From NCBI GenBank assembly GCA_963721405.1, contig CAVRJA010000006.1, forward strand, positions 372,001-436,000: a stretch of DNA of 64,000 nucleotides. The letters are read 5' to 3'. The notes beneath the pieces were generated by a model. That model did no database searches, was not told where the DNA came from, and worked only from the letters and a program-made list of their open reading frames with translations. The translations under genes and the position numbers were made by a program. Each line of letters opens with the position of its first letter. The first letter of the stretch is position 1. This DNA is from JAFNAG01 sp963721405. GTDB taxonomy: Bacteria; Acidobacteriota; UBA6911. Positions 26,755 through 35,559 of the stretch are shown one piece after another.

Positions 26755-27095
26755 TATTTCTTCGGCCTCAGGTCCAGCCCCACGAGAATTCGATCTTTCT
26801 GCGACATGTTGCCGATCAGCCGCCGGAGCGGAAGCGGCAGCCTCTTGATCAGCGTGGGTGCGGCGATGATCTGCTCCCCCTTGGCGAGGACCGGCTGCTG
26901 GTAGATGTCGATGATCTCCAGCTCGTATCGGCCGGCCAGGTGTGCTTCACAGACGGCGGTTACGTTGGCGATGGCTTCGGTCGATCGCGGCGTGATTCCG
27001 GCTACGTACAGCCGCAGGGCGTATTTCTGTTTGCTCTGCCTGGCGGCTGCTTTTTCCAGCGATCGTTTTAGCGCGTCGGACACTTTCTTGGCCAA
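26754..27095 (-). CDS. kaiB: KaiB-domain protein, second copy
   Basis: A 113-residue thioredoxin-like KaiB protein. I chose TTG 27095 because AGGAGG lies six bases upstream and overlaps the stop of the first kaiB; the longer frame to 27143 would intrude into that gene. A 30-residue basic helix precedes the KaiB core, which reads ALRLYVAGITPRSTEAIANV, then YELEIIDIYQQP and IAAPTLIKRLP. The family motif (LRLYVAG, conserved cis-proline APTL) is intact. It is longer at the N-terminus than the first copy. KaiB binds KaiC and, in cyanobacteria, rewires output kinases; here the histidine kinase gene follows with a one-base overlap. Confidence 0.88.
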   Translation of the reverse strand: MAKKVSDALKRSLEKAAARQSKQKYALRLYVAGITPRSTEAIANVTAVCEAHLAGRYELEIIDIYQQPVLAKGEQIIAAPTLIKRLPLPLRRLIGNMSQKDRILVGLDLRPKK

Positions 27096-27105
27096 AGGAC
27101 TCCTC

Positions 27106-27408
27106 CTAGGCTCGCGGTCTGAGATCCAGGCCCACCAGGACACGTTCGGTGTTCGATAGATCGCCGATGATCTTGCGTACCGGGACCGGCAGCTTCCGCA
27201 CCAAAGTCGGGATAGCGAGGATCTGGTCGCCCTTTGCCAACTGGGGGTTTTGCAGCAGATCGATGACCTCGATCACATAACGGCCCTGGAGGTGCTCCTC
27301 ACAGAGCTTCTTGAGATTCGCGAATGCGGTCACACACCGGGGTGTTTGTCCGGCTACGAAGAGGCGAAGAACCCACGTCTCGTCCTGCTTCCTGCTGCTG
27401 GTCTTCAT
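27106..27408 (-). CDS. kaiB: KaiB-domain protein, first copy
   Basis: A 100-residue KaiB, the canonical size. The core reads WVLRLFVAGQTPRCVTAFAN, then YVIEVIDLLQNP and LAIPTLVRKLPVPVRKIIGD, ending GLDLRPRA. It is clearly paralogous to the next gene (shared ends VGLDLRP and KGDQI/KGEQI) but has diverged. It starts 41 bp after the kaiC stop and ends on top of the ribosome site of the second copy. Two KaiB proteins with one KaiC suggests alternative binding partners or one copy for each KaiC ring. Confidence 0.9.
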   Translation of the reverse strand: MKTSSRKQDETWVLRLFVAGQTPRCVTAFANLKKLCEEHLQGRYVIEVIDLLQNPQLAKGDQILAIPTLVRKLPVPVRKIIGDLSNTERVLVGLDLRPRA

Positions 27409-27449
27409 ACAGGGATGGCCTCGTTTGTCAACGCAACCATTATGGCCCG

Positions 27450-29153
27450 CTAGTCGGCCTTCCGGGCAGCCGCCAGGTTATGCTGCTCCGTCCGGTTGGT
27501 TTTTTCCTGCTCACCTTCATGCCTGGCCACGATCTTGATCTCGGTTTTCAAGTCCTGGATTTTTGACTTCAGAGATTGCACCTGGAGCTCCAGAGACGCC
27601 TGCTCATGAGCCAACTCCCGCCGGCGTCGCTCAGCCCCCTGCCACTCGACAGCCCTCTGCGACTTGTCGGTTGCCTCCTGGACAAGGCGGGCCGTGCCGG
27701 TCAGCGCCTGGCCGTGGCCCATGTAGACATCGATTAACTTAATGCCGTCGTCGGTCAGCCGGAACTCCCGTTCCTGGTTCGAGTGGGCCATGCCGCGGCT
27801 CTTGATGACGTAGAGAACCCGGTTGCGCTCGCCATTAGTCTCCAGCATATTGATCAGCAACCAGGTATCCATCAGCGAAGAAATGCCCACCTCGCTCTGC
27901 TCCAGGGCGTCGCCTCCGCCGGTCAGGCTGGTGAAGATCGTGGTAATTCCCTGGCTCTTGAGGAAATCGATCACCCGCACCAGCATCGCCTTGACTTCGT
28001 AGCTCTCGCCGATGGTCATCATGTTGGTGATCGGGTCCATGATGACCGCGTCGGGCTTGAAGTCCCTGACCAGTTTGTGGATCGAGGCCAGGTGCATTTC
28101 GAGGCCGTAGAGGGTCGGCCGGACGGCGTTGAACCGCAGCAGCCCCTGTTTCCGCCAGGGCTCCAGGTCAAACCCGATCGACCCCATGTTCCGGATGAGT
28201 TGCTCGGGCGATTCCTCGAACGAGAAATACAGGCACTTACCGCCTCGCCGGCAGGTGCTGGCGGCGAAGGCTGTCGCCATGCTGCTTTTGCCTGTGCCGG
28301 AAGTGCCGGAAACCAGGATGCTGCTGCCGCGATAATAGCCTTTGCCGCCCATCATCGCGTCCAGCCGCGGGATGCCGGTCGAGACTCGTTCGGAACTGAC
28401 CGGATAATTAAGCTCCAGTGAGCTGATCGGCAAAACGGACAGCCCGTACTCGTCGATCAGCGTCGGATATTCGTTGGTCCCGTGCTTGGAGCCGCGATAC
28501 TTGATGATCCGCAACCGCCGGGTGGCGACCTGGTTGGTGATCCGGTGGTCCAGGAATATCACGCAGTCGCTGACGTACTCCTCGATGCCGTAGCGGGTCA
28601 GCGCGTTCTTGCCCTGCTCTCCGGTAATGATGACAGTGACGCGCTTGTCCTTCAGCCAGCGGAACAGGCGGCGAAGCTCGGCCCGCAAAATGCTCTCGTT
28701 GGGCAGCCCGGCGAAGAGAGCTTCGACGGTGTCGAGCACGACCCGCCTGGCGCCGACCTCGTCGATGGCCGCCTGGAGTCGAACAAACAGGCCTTGCAGG
28801 TTGTATTCGCCGGTCTCCTCGATCTCGCTCCGCTCGATGTGGACGTGATCGATGGCCATCAGCTTGCGGCGGACCAGGCCGTTCACATCGAAACCGAGCG
28901 ACGCGGCATTCTTGGCCAACTCCTCAGCCGTTTCCTCGAAGGCCATGAAAACGCCTGGCTCGTGGAACTCGGTAATCCCGCGAACGATGAATTCCATTGC
29001 CAGGAGCGTTTTGCCGCACCCGGCGGAGCCGCAGATCAGCGTCGGCCTGCCGCGTGGCAGCCCGCCTTCGGTAATCTCGTCGAGGCCGCTGATCCCCGTG
29101 GGGCACTTCTCGAGCCTGGGTACGGACGCGAGCTTCTTGCCTGCCTTTGCCAC
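27450..29153 (-). CDS. kaiC: KaiC, double-domain RecA-like ATPase/kinase
   Basis: About 567 residues from GTG 29153 (AAAGG seven bases upstream); an ATG at 29183 is an alternative and the frame is open to 29363. The CI domain has Walker A GSAGCGKT and catalytic glutamates FEETAEE; CII has GTSGTGKS and FEESPEQ. Where cyanobacterial KaiC carries the phosphorylated Ser-Thr pair (ISTITDT), this protein has ISSLMDT, a Ser-Ser pair, so autophosphorylation remains possible. Residues about 480-567 form a charged, glutamine-rich coiled coil not typical of the cyanobacterial protein. It leads the operon kaiC-kaiB-kaiB-histidine kinase. No kaiA is present. Role: timing or stress adaptation, inferred. 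Confidence 0.93.
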   Translation of the reverse strand: MAKAGKKLASVPRLEKCPTGISGLDEITEGGLPRGRPTLICGSAGCGKTLLAMEFIVRGITEFHEPGVFMAFEETAEELAKNAASLGFDVNGLVRRKLMAIDHVHIERSEIEETGEYNLQGLFVRLQAAIDEVGARRVVLDTVEALFAGLPNESILRAELRRLFRWLKDKRVTVIITGEQGKNALTRYGIEEYVSDCVIFLDHRITNQVATRRLRIIKYRGSKHGTNEYPTLIDEYGLSVLPISSLELNYPVSSERVSTGIPRLDAMMGGKGYYRGSSILVSGTSGTGKSSMATAFAASTCRRGGKCLYFSFEESPEQLIRNMGSIGFDLEPWRKQGLLRFNAVRPTLYGLEMHLASIHKLVRDFKPDAVIMDPITNMMTIGESYEVKAMLVRVIDFLKSQGITTIFTSLTGGGDALEQSEVGISSLMDTWLLINMLETNGERNRVLYVIKSRGMAHSNQEREFRLTDDGIKLIDVYMGHGQALTGTARLVQEATDKSQRAVEWQGAERRRRELAHEQASLELQVQSLKSKIQDLKTEIKIVARHEGEQEKTNRTEQHNLAAARKAD

Positions 29154-29569
29154 AGAATTGCCTTTCTCTGCACGAAACTGCATGAAATCGCCCGTTCCAT
29201 CGGACCAATCGTAATCCGGTCCTGAGCGGGACGCACACCAGGCATAACATTGCCTTGACTGATCATTCACACTAAGGACACTGCTCTGAGAAAGGTTTGA
29301 AGTGCCATTATGCTGTTGCTTTGCGGCGAAACACAAGCACATTTTCCACTGCAATTTGCACACGATTCATTGAAATCTGAAACTTTGATCCAGCCCCAAG
29401 CGTCGGGGTCGGGATCGATCCCGGTCAGCTGCTGGATGATGAAGAGCTGGCGGTTCAAATCCGGCTGTTCGCGGCCGGCGGGCAACAAGCCCGGCCGGCT
29501 GCCGCACTGGCAGCTGAGTCCGCAACAGTACCCTGAACGGCAGGATCCCGCCCAAGTCGATGCTGACGG

Positions 29570-29647
29570 TGCGGGCTGAAGCCCGCGGCCACTTGAAATC
29601 TGTCGATATGTGCAATGCATCCATGTGGGGACAGACTTCAGCCCGTC
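29570..29647 (+). repeat. R2 palindrome pair, unit 1
   Basis: GTGCGGGCTGAAGCCCGCGG followed by CCACTTGAAA lies in forward orientation (29570-29599), and its reverse-orientation partner (CATGTGGGGACAGACTTCAG to GCCCGTC) at 29622-29647. Together they make a long imperfect hairpin. Other R2 copies are at 29726-29798, 37292-37330 and 45109-45140. The 930-bp gap 29154-30083 holds only repeats and the kaiC promoter region. Confidence 0.6.
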
Positions 29648-29725
29648 CAATTTTGCCCTATCGAACCGGCCTGCCGATTCTCGGCTCGTCCGTCCGTGCC
29701 GTGCTGAACTCCCCGTTTGCGCCAT

Positions 29726-29798
29726 GCGCACCGGCTGAAGCCCGTGCCCACATGAAAAACATGATCTTGAAATATTGTGGGGAGGGGCTTCAACCCTC
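29726..29798 (+). repeat. R2 palindrome pair, unit 2
   Basis: A second head-to-head pair: CACCGGCTGAAGCCCGTGCC with CACATGAAAA at the left, and GTGGGGAGGGGCTTCAACCC at the right. It has the same arrangement as unit 1, 80 bp away. Confidence 0.6.
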
Positions 29799-29828
29799 AT
29801 GTACTAAACTGACTGCGACAGCTGCATG

Positions 29829-29987
29829 GACTTCGACCTGGACTTGGACCTGGACCTGGACCTGGACCTGGACGTGGTCTTAGACCAGCCAGCCGTACGT
29901 GAACTTCGGGGAGCTCCCGGGCCAGGTCCACGTCCAGGACCAAGTCCACGTTCAGGTCCAAGCCCACGTCCAGGTTCACGTCCGTCT
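29829..29987 (+). repeat. GACCTG hexamer dyad
   Basis: Eight hexamers of the GACCTG type run from 29829 to 29876; the inverted arm (CAGGTCCACGTCCAGGACC and following) runs from 29923 to 29987. About 45 bases lie between. It sits between the divergently oriented kaiC and the gene at 30084. Confidence 0.65.
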
Positions 29988-30083
29988 TGAGCCGGAGAAT
30001 CAAGTTAGCACTCAAGGATTTCACGCCGTGGTAAAGTTCGTGATGCGCTACTTTGATTCCATTGCGAAGCAGGGGGGGAGCAG

Positions 30084-30719
30084 ATGAACGAAAAGGATGA
30101 GCGCCGGTTCCGGGCCGGCGATTCGCTGCAGGACTTGTGCCGCCAATGCAAGACGGTTCGCGGCCACACCGTGATCGTCGCCGGTTCCGAGGGACAAATC
30201 CTGCGGGTGATCTGCGATTATTGCGGCAGCCAGCACAACTACCGCGGCGGTGAGGCCAGGGCGGACGCCGCAAAGCCGCCGGCCTTGAGCCCGGACCGGG
30301 GAGCGGATCCCCTGGTGACTGAACGTGAAAGGATAGGACCGATGACCAATGTGACGGTTCCGGAGGGAAGCGGCGTCGATCTCGAGTTGCTGCTGCGGCG
30401 CATCATCCGCGAAGAGACCGGGCTGACACCCGTCGCAATGGCCGACAAATGGCGCGGCGGCGAACTGGTCCTGCGGCCAGGGAAACCGGGCCTGCAGGAG
30501 AAGGGCTGGCCGATCGAGACCTTCTTTCACAAGGTCGTCATGCTGCGCAACCGCCTGCGCGTGCTCGAGCAGCAGATTAACGGGGCCGACATTCCGGAGG
30601 ACTTGAAAGTGAAGCTGCAGGCCTACATCACCGGCTGCTACGGCAGCTGCACCAGCTTTAATCTCCTCTTTGCGGAGGAAGAGGACCGGTTTCACGGCAC
30701 AGCCGAAATCTCGTTGTAG
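30084..30719 (+). CDS. Zinc-ribbon-containing protein of unknown function
   Basis: 211 residues, soluble. ATG 30084 is preceded by a GGGGGGAG stretch. The N-terminus holds two CxxC pairs (LCRQC at about 18-22 and CDYC at about 44-47), spaced for one zinc ribbon. A low-complexity linker (about 55-85) joins it to an alpha-helical C-terminal domain with ETFFHKVVMLRNRLRVLEQQ and two or three further cysteines (TGCYGSC). I do not recognise a named family. It is a single gene between the Kai operon and the tricorn-like protease; nothing in the context suggests its job. A nucleic-acid or protein-protein role would fit a zinc ribbon but is not shown. Confidence 0.6.
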   Translation: MNEKDERRFRAGDSLQDLCRQCKTVRGHTVIVAGSEGQILRVICDYCGSQHNYRGGEARADAAKPPALSPDRGADPLVTERERIGPMTNVTVPEGSGVDLELLLRRIIREETGLTPVAMADKWRGGELVLRPGKPGLQEKGWPIETFFHKVVMLRNRLRVLEQQINGADIPEDLKVKLQAYITGCYGSCTSFNLLFAEEEDRFHGTAEISL

Positions 30720-31032
30720 TGACGGGAGGGAAGCAATGGCCACGCTTTCAGCACCCGGATCACAAGCGACATAGCGATCGACGGCCATCGCCTCACCCCG
30801 CCCTTGCCGGATCGATTCCCGATGCTTATTCTAACTCCTGACTCCTGTAATCAAACGCCCCGGCCCCCGATCCAAAGCAGTTGCAAGCCCGCGGGGATTT
30901 CATGGGGCGAAGCCGACTCACTCGCCTGAATCATTCGTGAAGACGATCATGAGAAGAAGTCAACTGTCAGACATGGAACCATCAAAGGCCGGATCCTCTC
31001 GTTTACGAAACCACCACACTCTCTGAATCAGC
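30720..31032. other. Intergenic region with a short GGAGTCA-type half site
   Basis: No gene is supported. CTAACTCCTGACTCCTG at 30834-30847 is one inverted arm of the GGAGTCA heptamer family without its partner. The protease gene ends at the right edge. Confidence 0.4.
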
Positions 31033-34000
31033 TTATTTGATCTCCTTCAGGAGCGCGGCGACCGCGGCTTCCAGCTGCTGGTCCTTGCCTTTGCTCACCA
31101 CCTCGTATTCGTTCATCAGCTTGATGTCCGGTTCGGTCTGGTGATTTTCCAGGTAGGTCCCGTCGTTGATTTTTACGCCGACGGGGGGCACGCCCCAGCG
31201 GATGGAGGTATCCTGCAGGTTCTCCCAGCCGGCGAATGTGCAGGTCCCGGGCACCGGCATGCCCACGAGCTTGCCCAGGCCCAGGTGCTGGTAGGTAAAG
31301 GCGTAGCAATGTCCATCGCTGTAATTCGCTTCGCCGGCGAGAGAAATGCTCGGCTTGGTCCAGCGGAAGTTCGGTTCGTAGCCGTTGCTCCGGGTGTCGG
31401 TCGTGTAATCGAAGAATCTTTTCCCGCTCAGGAACATCGCCAGGTCTGCGACGAGGTCGCCGCCGCCGTTGAAGCGGGTGTCGACGACGATGCCCTTGCG
31501 GTTTGCGTACTTGCCCATGACCTCTTCGTAGGCTGACCGGTAGGCGCCGTCGTTCATCCCGGGCACGTGGATGTATCCCAACTGGCCGTTGCTCAGGCGG
31601 CCCACTTCCTCTTCATTCCGGGTGACCCACCGTTTGTACAGCAACGCGTTTTCTTCCTGGGAGGTGACGGGCTTGACGATGATCTCCCGTTTGTCGGCGC
31701 CGTCCGCGACTACCAGCAGCACCTTCTTGCCCGATTTGCGGTTGAGGTACTGCGGCAGGTCCTTGTCCGGTGTGATGGCTTCGCCGTCGATCGACTCGAT
31801 GATCATGCCGGCTTTGACGTTCATCCCGGCCTTGTCGAGCGGGCCGCCTTTGATGACCTCATCGATCTTCACGCCATTGCCCCTGTAATTCTGATCCAGG
31901 AAGACGCCGAGCGACGCCGTCGCGTCGCCGCCCGGGTTCTGGCTCGAAGTCGAAGAGCCGCTGTGGCTGACGTTCAGTTCGCCGAGCATTTCACTGAGCA
32001 TTTCGGTGAATTCGAAGTTGTTGCCGATGTGAGGGAGGTATTTTTCGTAGACCGGTTTGATGCCGTCCCAGTCCACGCCGTGGTACCCGGCGGTGTAGAA
32101 GGTTTCTTTCGTTCTCCTCCAGACGTGTTCGAACATGAGACGCCGTTCGGCGTCCACATCGAGGGCCATCTCGCCGTTGAAGCTCACGTTGTCGCGCTTG
32201 CCGCTGGCGGGGTCGATCTTGGAAATGGCGCCGTCCGCGAGCAGGAAAACAGTTTTCTGGTCCTTGTCCCAATCGATGCTGCCGCTGTTGGCGTTGAGGG
32301 TGACCAGCATTTTGGTCTCCCTCGTGCGCAGGTTAGTGGTCCAAAGGTTCATCCCCCGTTCGAAACGCGCCAGGTAATAGAGGGTTTCCCCGTCTTTGCT
32401 CACCAGGGCATCGCCCAGGTTGGAGGAGTGGATCGTGAGTCTCGCCTTGCGGAGGTCGAGCCCGTCCCAGTCGATCACCACGTTTTCAGGTTTGGTTTCC
32501 TTGGCCTTGGCCGGATCGGGTTTGTCTTTCTTGTCTTCCTGCTCTTTCAGCAGGGCCGCATCTTCCTTGCTGAGCCTGAACCGGTCCCATGCTTCCTGGT
32601 TGAAAAACAGGGCATAGGCGTCGTTCTGTGCGCCGCCGCCCTGGGCGACCGACTTCAAGCCGTCGCGATTGCTGAACCACAGCATCGCCCTGCCGCCCAT
32701 GATCCAGCGCGGCCTGGAGTCGTTGAAGCCGCTCTGCGTCAGGTTGACCACCTTCCCCTTGCCGTCCGCCTGGATCAAACCGACTTCGCTCGGAGCCAGA
32801 CCGGGCACGGAGTAGTCGAACAGGAGCCACTTGCTGTCGGGACTCCACTGGAAATACTGATCGCAATCGCGGTTCGAGAACAGTTCCTTGTCGGTGAGCA
32901 GCGTGCGGGCCTGTTTGGATTCGAGGTTGAAGACCTTCAGTGTCATCCGGTTCTCGATGAATGCCACTTCCTTGCCATCGGGGGAATAGAGCGGCTGGTA
33001 ATTCTCCTTTTCATTGTCGATGAGGGGAGTCTCCTTCAGGACGGTGGCCGCGTAAAAATAGGGCTCCTCGTCGCGGGTGCGCCGGGTCTCGTAGATCTTC
33101 CAGCTGTTGCCGCGCTCCGAGGCGTATATCAGGGCTTTCCCATCGGGCGAGAAGCTCACGTTCCTTTCCTGCGCGGGCGTGTTGGTGATTCGCTTGGTGA
33201 CGCCCCCTTCGACGCTGGTCACGAAAATCTCCCCCCGGAAGGTGAAGGCGACTTCCTTCCCCGTCGGCGACACCGCCAACTCGCGGGCGCCGTTGGTCAC
33301 AGGGAGGATTCGTTCGTTGTTGCTCTTGGTATCGGCCGCGATTGTGATGTTGACTTTCTGCGGCTTGCCGTTCCCGGGCTGCGTGTAGATTTCCCCGTCA
33401 TATCCGAAACACAGGAGGCCGTTGTCGGACAGGCTCAGAAAGCGAACGGGCACCTTCCTGAATGCCGTCACCGGTTGCGACTTGCCGCCCGCGACGCTCA
33501 TTCTGTGGACGTTGAACGAGCCGCTTTCCTCGCTCAGGTAATAGAAGGCCCTGTCGTTGTCCGTGAAAACCGGGCTTCTGTCTTCCCCGGCGAATGTCGT
33601 GATCTTCTTGTGCGTGCCCGCCTTGGTGTCGTAGATCCAGATGTCCCGGGCGATGGCGGAGGTGTGGTGCTTGCGCCAGGTGTTTTCTCCGCCTTTCTTG
33701 TCCTGGTAAATCATGTATTGTTCGTTCTTGCTCAGCTTCACATCTTCGGCCGGCGTAGTCAGCAACTGCTCTACGCGGCCCCCGTTGACCGGAACCTTGT
33801 AGAGTTCGGGCTGGGAGCCGGTCGGGAAGGCCCGGTTGCTCGCCGCATCCATCCGGGCCGAACCGAATATCACGCTCCGGTCGTCGGCGGCAAAAGTGTA
33901 CGGGTACTCCTGTGCCGAGTGATAGGTCACCCTCCTGGGTTCGCCACCCTGGGCAGGAATGATGAAAATGTCGAAGTTCCCATAACGATCGCTGGCGAAG

Positions 34001-34239
34001 GCAATGGACTTGCCGTCATGACTCCACACCGGCATGTAATCCTCGGCTTCATGCGTTGTGAGCTGATAGGCGGCGCCGCCGCTGCTGGAGACGCGGTACA
34101 AATCGCCCTTGTATGTGAACACGATCGTCTTGCCATCGGGAGAAATGGCAGGGTAACGCAACCAGCCCGGATTACTCTGAGCTGAGACGTACAGACAGGC
34201 GACGATAAGCCACAGGCTGCTTGCAAGTATTTTTTTCAT
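31033..34239 (-). CDS. Tricorn-like S41 peptidase with N-terminal propeller
   Basis: A 1068-residue exported protease. A signal peptide (MKKILASSLWLIVACLYVSA) is followed by TolB-like propeller repeats (about 25-600, for example SPDGKTIVFTYKGD, WSHDGKSIAFASD), a PDZ domain (about 770-860) and the C-terminal S41 catalytic domain. Catalytic residues typical of tricorn are visible: histidine in SHSG near 759, the nucleophile serine in YSDGH near 975 and a glutamate in the LENHQTEPD region near 1030. It probably degrades peptides in the periplasm. Length and domain order match the tricorn family. The upstream region carries the 59-unit heptamer array, which begins 92 bp before the start codon. 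Confidence 0.92.
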   Translation of the reverse strand: MKKILASSLWLIVACLYVSAQSNPGWLRYPAISPDGKTIVFTYKGDLYRVSSSGGAAYQLTTHEAEDYMPVWSHDGKSIAFASDRYGNFDIFIIPAQGGEPRRVTYHSAQEYPYTFAADDRSVIFGSARMDAASNRAFPTGSQPELYKVPVNGGRVEQLLTTPAEDVKLSKNEQYMIYQDKKGGENTWRKHHTSAIARDIWIYDTKAGTHKKITTFAGEDRSPVFTDNDRAFYYLSEESGSFNVHRMSVAGGKSQPVTAFRKVPVRFLSLSDNGLLCFGYDGEIYTQPGNGKPQKVNITIAADTKSNNERILPVTNGARELAVSPTGKEVAFTFRGEIFVTSVEGGVTKRITNTPAQERNVSFSPDGKALIYASERGNSWKIYETRRTRDEEPYFYAATVLKETPLIDNEKENYQPLYSPDGKEVAFIENRMTLKVFNLESKQARTLLTDKELFSNRDCDQYFQWSPDSKWLLFDYSVPGLAPSEVGLIQADGKGKVVNLTQSGFNDSRPRWIMGGRAMLWFSNRDGLKSVAQGGGAQNDAYALFFNQEAWDRFRLSKEDAALLKEQEDKKDKPDPAKAKETKPENVVIDWDGLDLRKARLTIHSSNLGDALVSKDGETLYYLARFERGMNLWTTNLRTRETKMLVTLNANSGSIDWDKDQKTVFLLADGAISKIDPASGKRDNVSFNGEMALDVDAERRLMFEHVWRRTKETFYTAGYHGVDWDGIKPVYEKYLPHIGNNFEFTEMLSEMLGELNVSHSGSSTSSQNPGGDATASLGVFLDQNYRGNGVKIDEVIKGGPLDKAGMNVKAGMIIESIDGEAITPDKDLPQYLNRKSGKKVLLVVADGADKREIIVKPVTSQEENALLYKRWVTRNEEEVGRLSNGQLGYIHVPGMNDGAYRSAYEEVMGKYANRKGIVVDTRFNGGGDLVADLAMFLSGKRFFDYTTDTRSNGYEPNFRWTKPSISLAGEANYSDGHCYAFTYQHLGLGKLVGMPVPGTCTFAGWENLQDTSIRWGVPPVGVKINDGTYLENHQTEPDIKLMNEYEVVSKGKDQQLEAAVAALLKEIK

Positions 34240-34331
34240 AGATGGTTACACGCAAGAAGAGGTTGTAGTTTGACTGACGGACACGGGCAGATTCTAGGGA
34301 GGGGCAGGGCCCTGCGTCAAGCCCATTCAAT

Positions 34332-34744
<413 letters not shown>

Positions 34745-34776
34745 GGAAAATCCATGGCCAACTCTTATCGCATATC

Positions 34777-34808
34777 CCCCGACACCTGATCCCCGACACC
34801 CAACACCA
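34777..34808 (+). repeat. GACACC(N)-type repeat, one arm
   Basis: CGACACCTGATCCCCGACAC and CCAACACC: the complement of the GGGTGTTGGGTGTC repeat seen at 21359 and 40998. It adjoins the 3' end of the thioredoxin-like gene. Confidence 0.5.
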
Positions 34809-34842
34809 AGTAGCCAGCTCTAGCCGGGCTACATGGCGCGGC

Positions 34843-35313
34843 CTACTTCAGGACGATGTCCACCATGTCTTCGAGGAGCGTCGCCTTGGGATTCTCGATG
34901 ATACGGCCGATCTCCTTGCCTTCCCGGTAGAATATGAAGGTCGGGACTTTTTCCACGTTCATCTCTTCGACATAGAACTTGACGTCTCTGCTCGCTTTCC
35001 TTGGAACGCCGACATAGCGCACCGGCACGGAGACGCCGAGACGATCCAGGATCTTGATGAACGGGGGTACGTGGTTGCGGGAGTCGGGGCACCAGAGGCC
35101 CAGGTAGACGTCGACCTTCATGTCAGTCCCGAACCTGGTCTTCAAGGCATCCAGCAGTTCGGCGGCCGGCTCGTAGGTGTCGTACTTGTCTTGCCATTGC
35201 TGGTTGCTCGCGAGAATCTTTTCCTTGGTGAGATCTTCTGTTGTTTGAGCGACGGCTGAAACCAGCGGCAGAAATAGCACTGCTCCGGCCGCGACGAGCA
35301 GAATTCGCTTCAT
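34843..35313 (-). CDS. Secreted thioredoxin-like protein with a C-P-D-S site
   Basis: 156 residues with signal peptide MKRILLVAAGAVLFLPLVSA. The thioredoxin fold is indicated by VDVYLGLWCPDSRNHVPPF and the cis-proline KVPTFIFYREG. The usual second active-site cysteine is replaced by serine (CPDS), so dithiol oxidoreductase chemistry is unlikely; monothiol or peroxiredoxin-partner chemistry, or bacilliredoxin-like function, is possible. It is followed downstream by repeat DNA and then the tricorn-like gene on the same strand, 600 bp away, so an operon is doubtful. Confidence 0.8.
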   Translation of the reverse strand: MKRILLVAAGAVLFLPLVSAVAQTTEDLTKEKILASNQQWQDKYDTYEPAAELLDALKTRFGTDMKVDVYLGLWCPDSRNHVPPFIKILDRLGVSVPVRYVGVPRKASRDVKFYVEEMNVEKVPTFIFYREGKEIGRIIENPKATLLEDMVDIVLK

Positions 35314-35559
35314 TCGTTACCTCCGCTTGCGGAAGCATCGGGTCGAAAGTCCGCTTAAAATTGCGTGAAAGGCACGATCCGCACCGTCAAGTATAGCGAT
35401 TCAGACACGATTTTGCATCCGGCAATCGGGTTAATCATGACTACACAAAACGTCGTCTCTTTTTGAACCGCGGAGACCTCAACAGCGCCCGGAGCTTATT
35501 GCATGCCTTTGAGAGCCCTCGCGGTTCGGTCTTTCGCGGCCCGATCCGTCCCCGGTCCA

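Noticed and set aside
31567..34185. An 872-codon frame antisense to the tricorn-like gene
   Set aside because: The minus strand has complete family motifs, signal peptide and stop; the plus frame is a GC-rich shadow with no recognisable domain.
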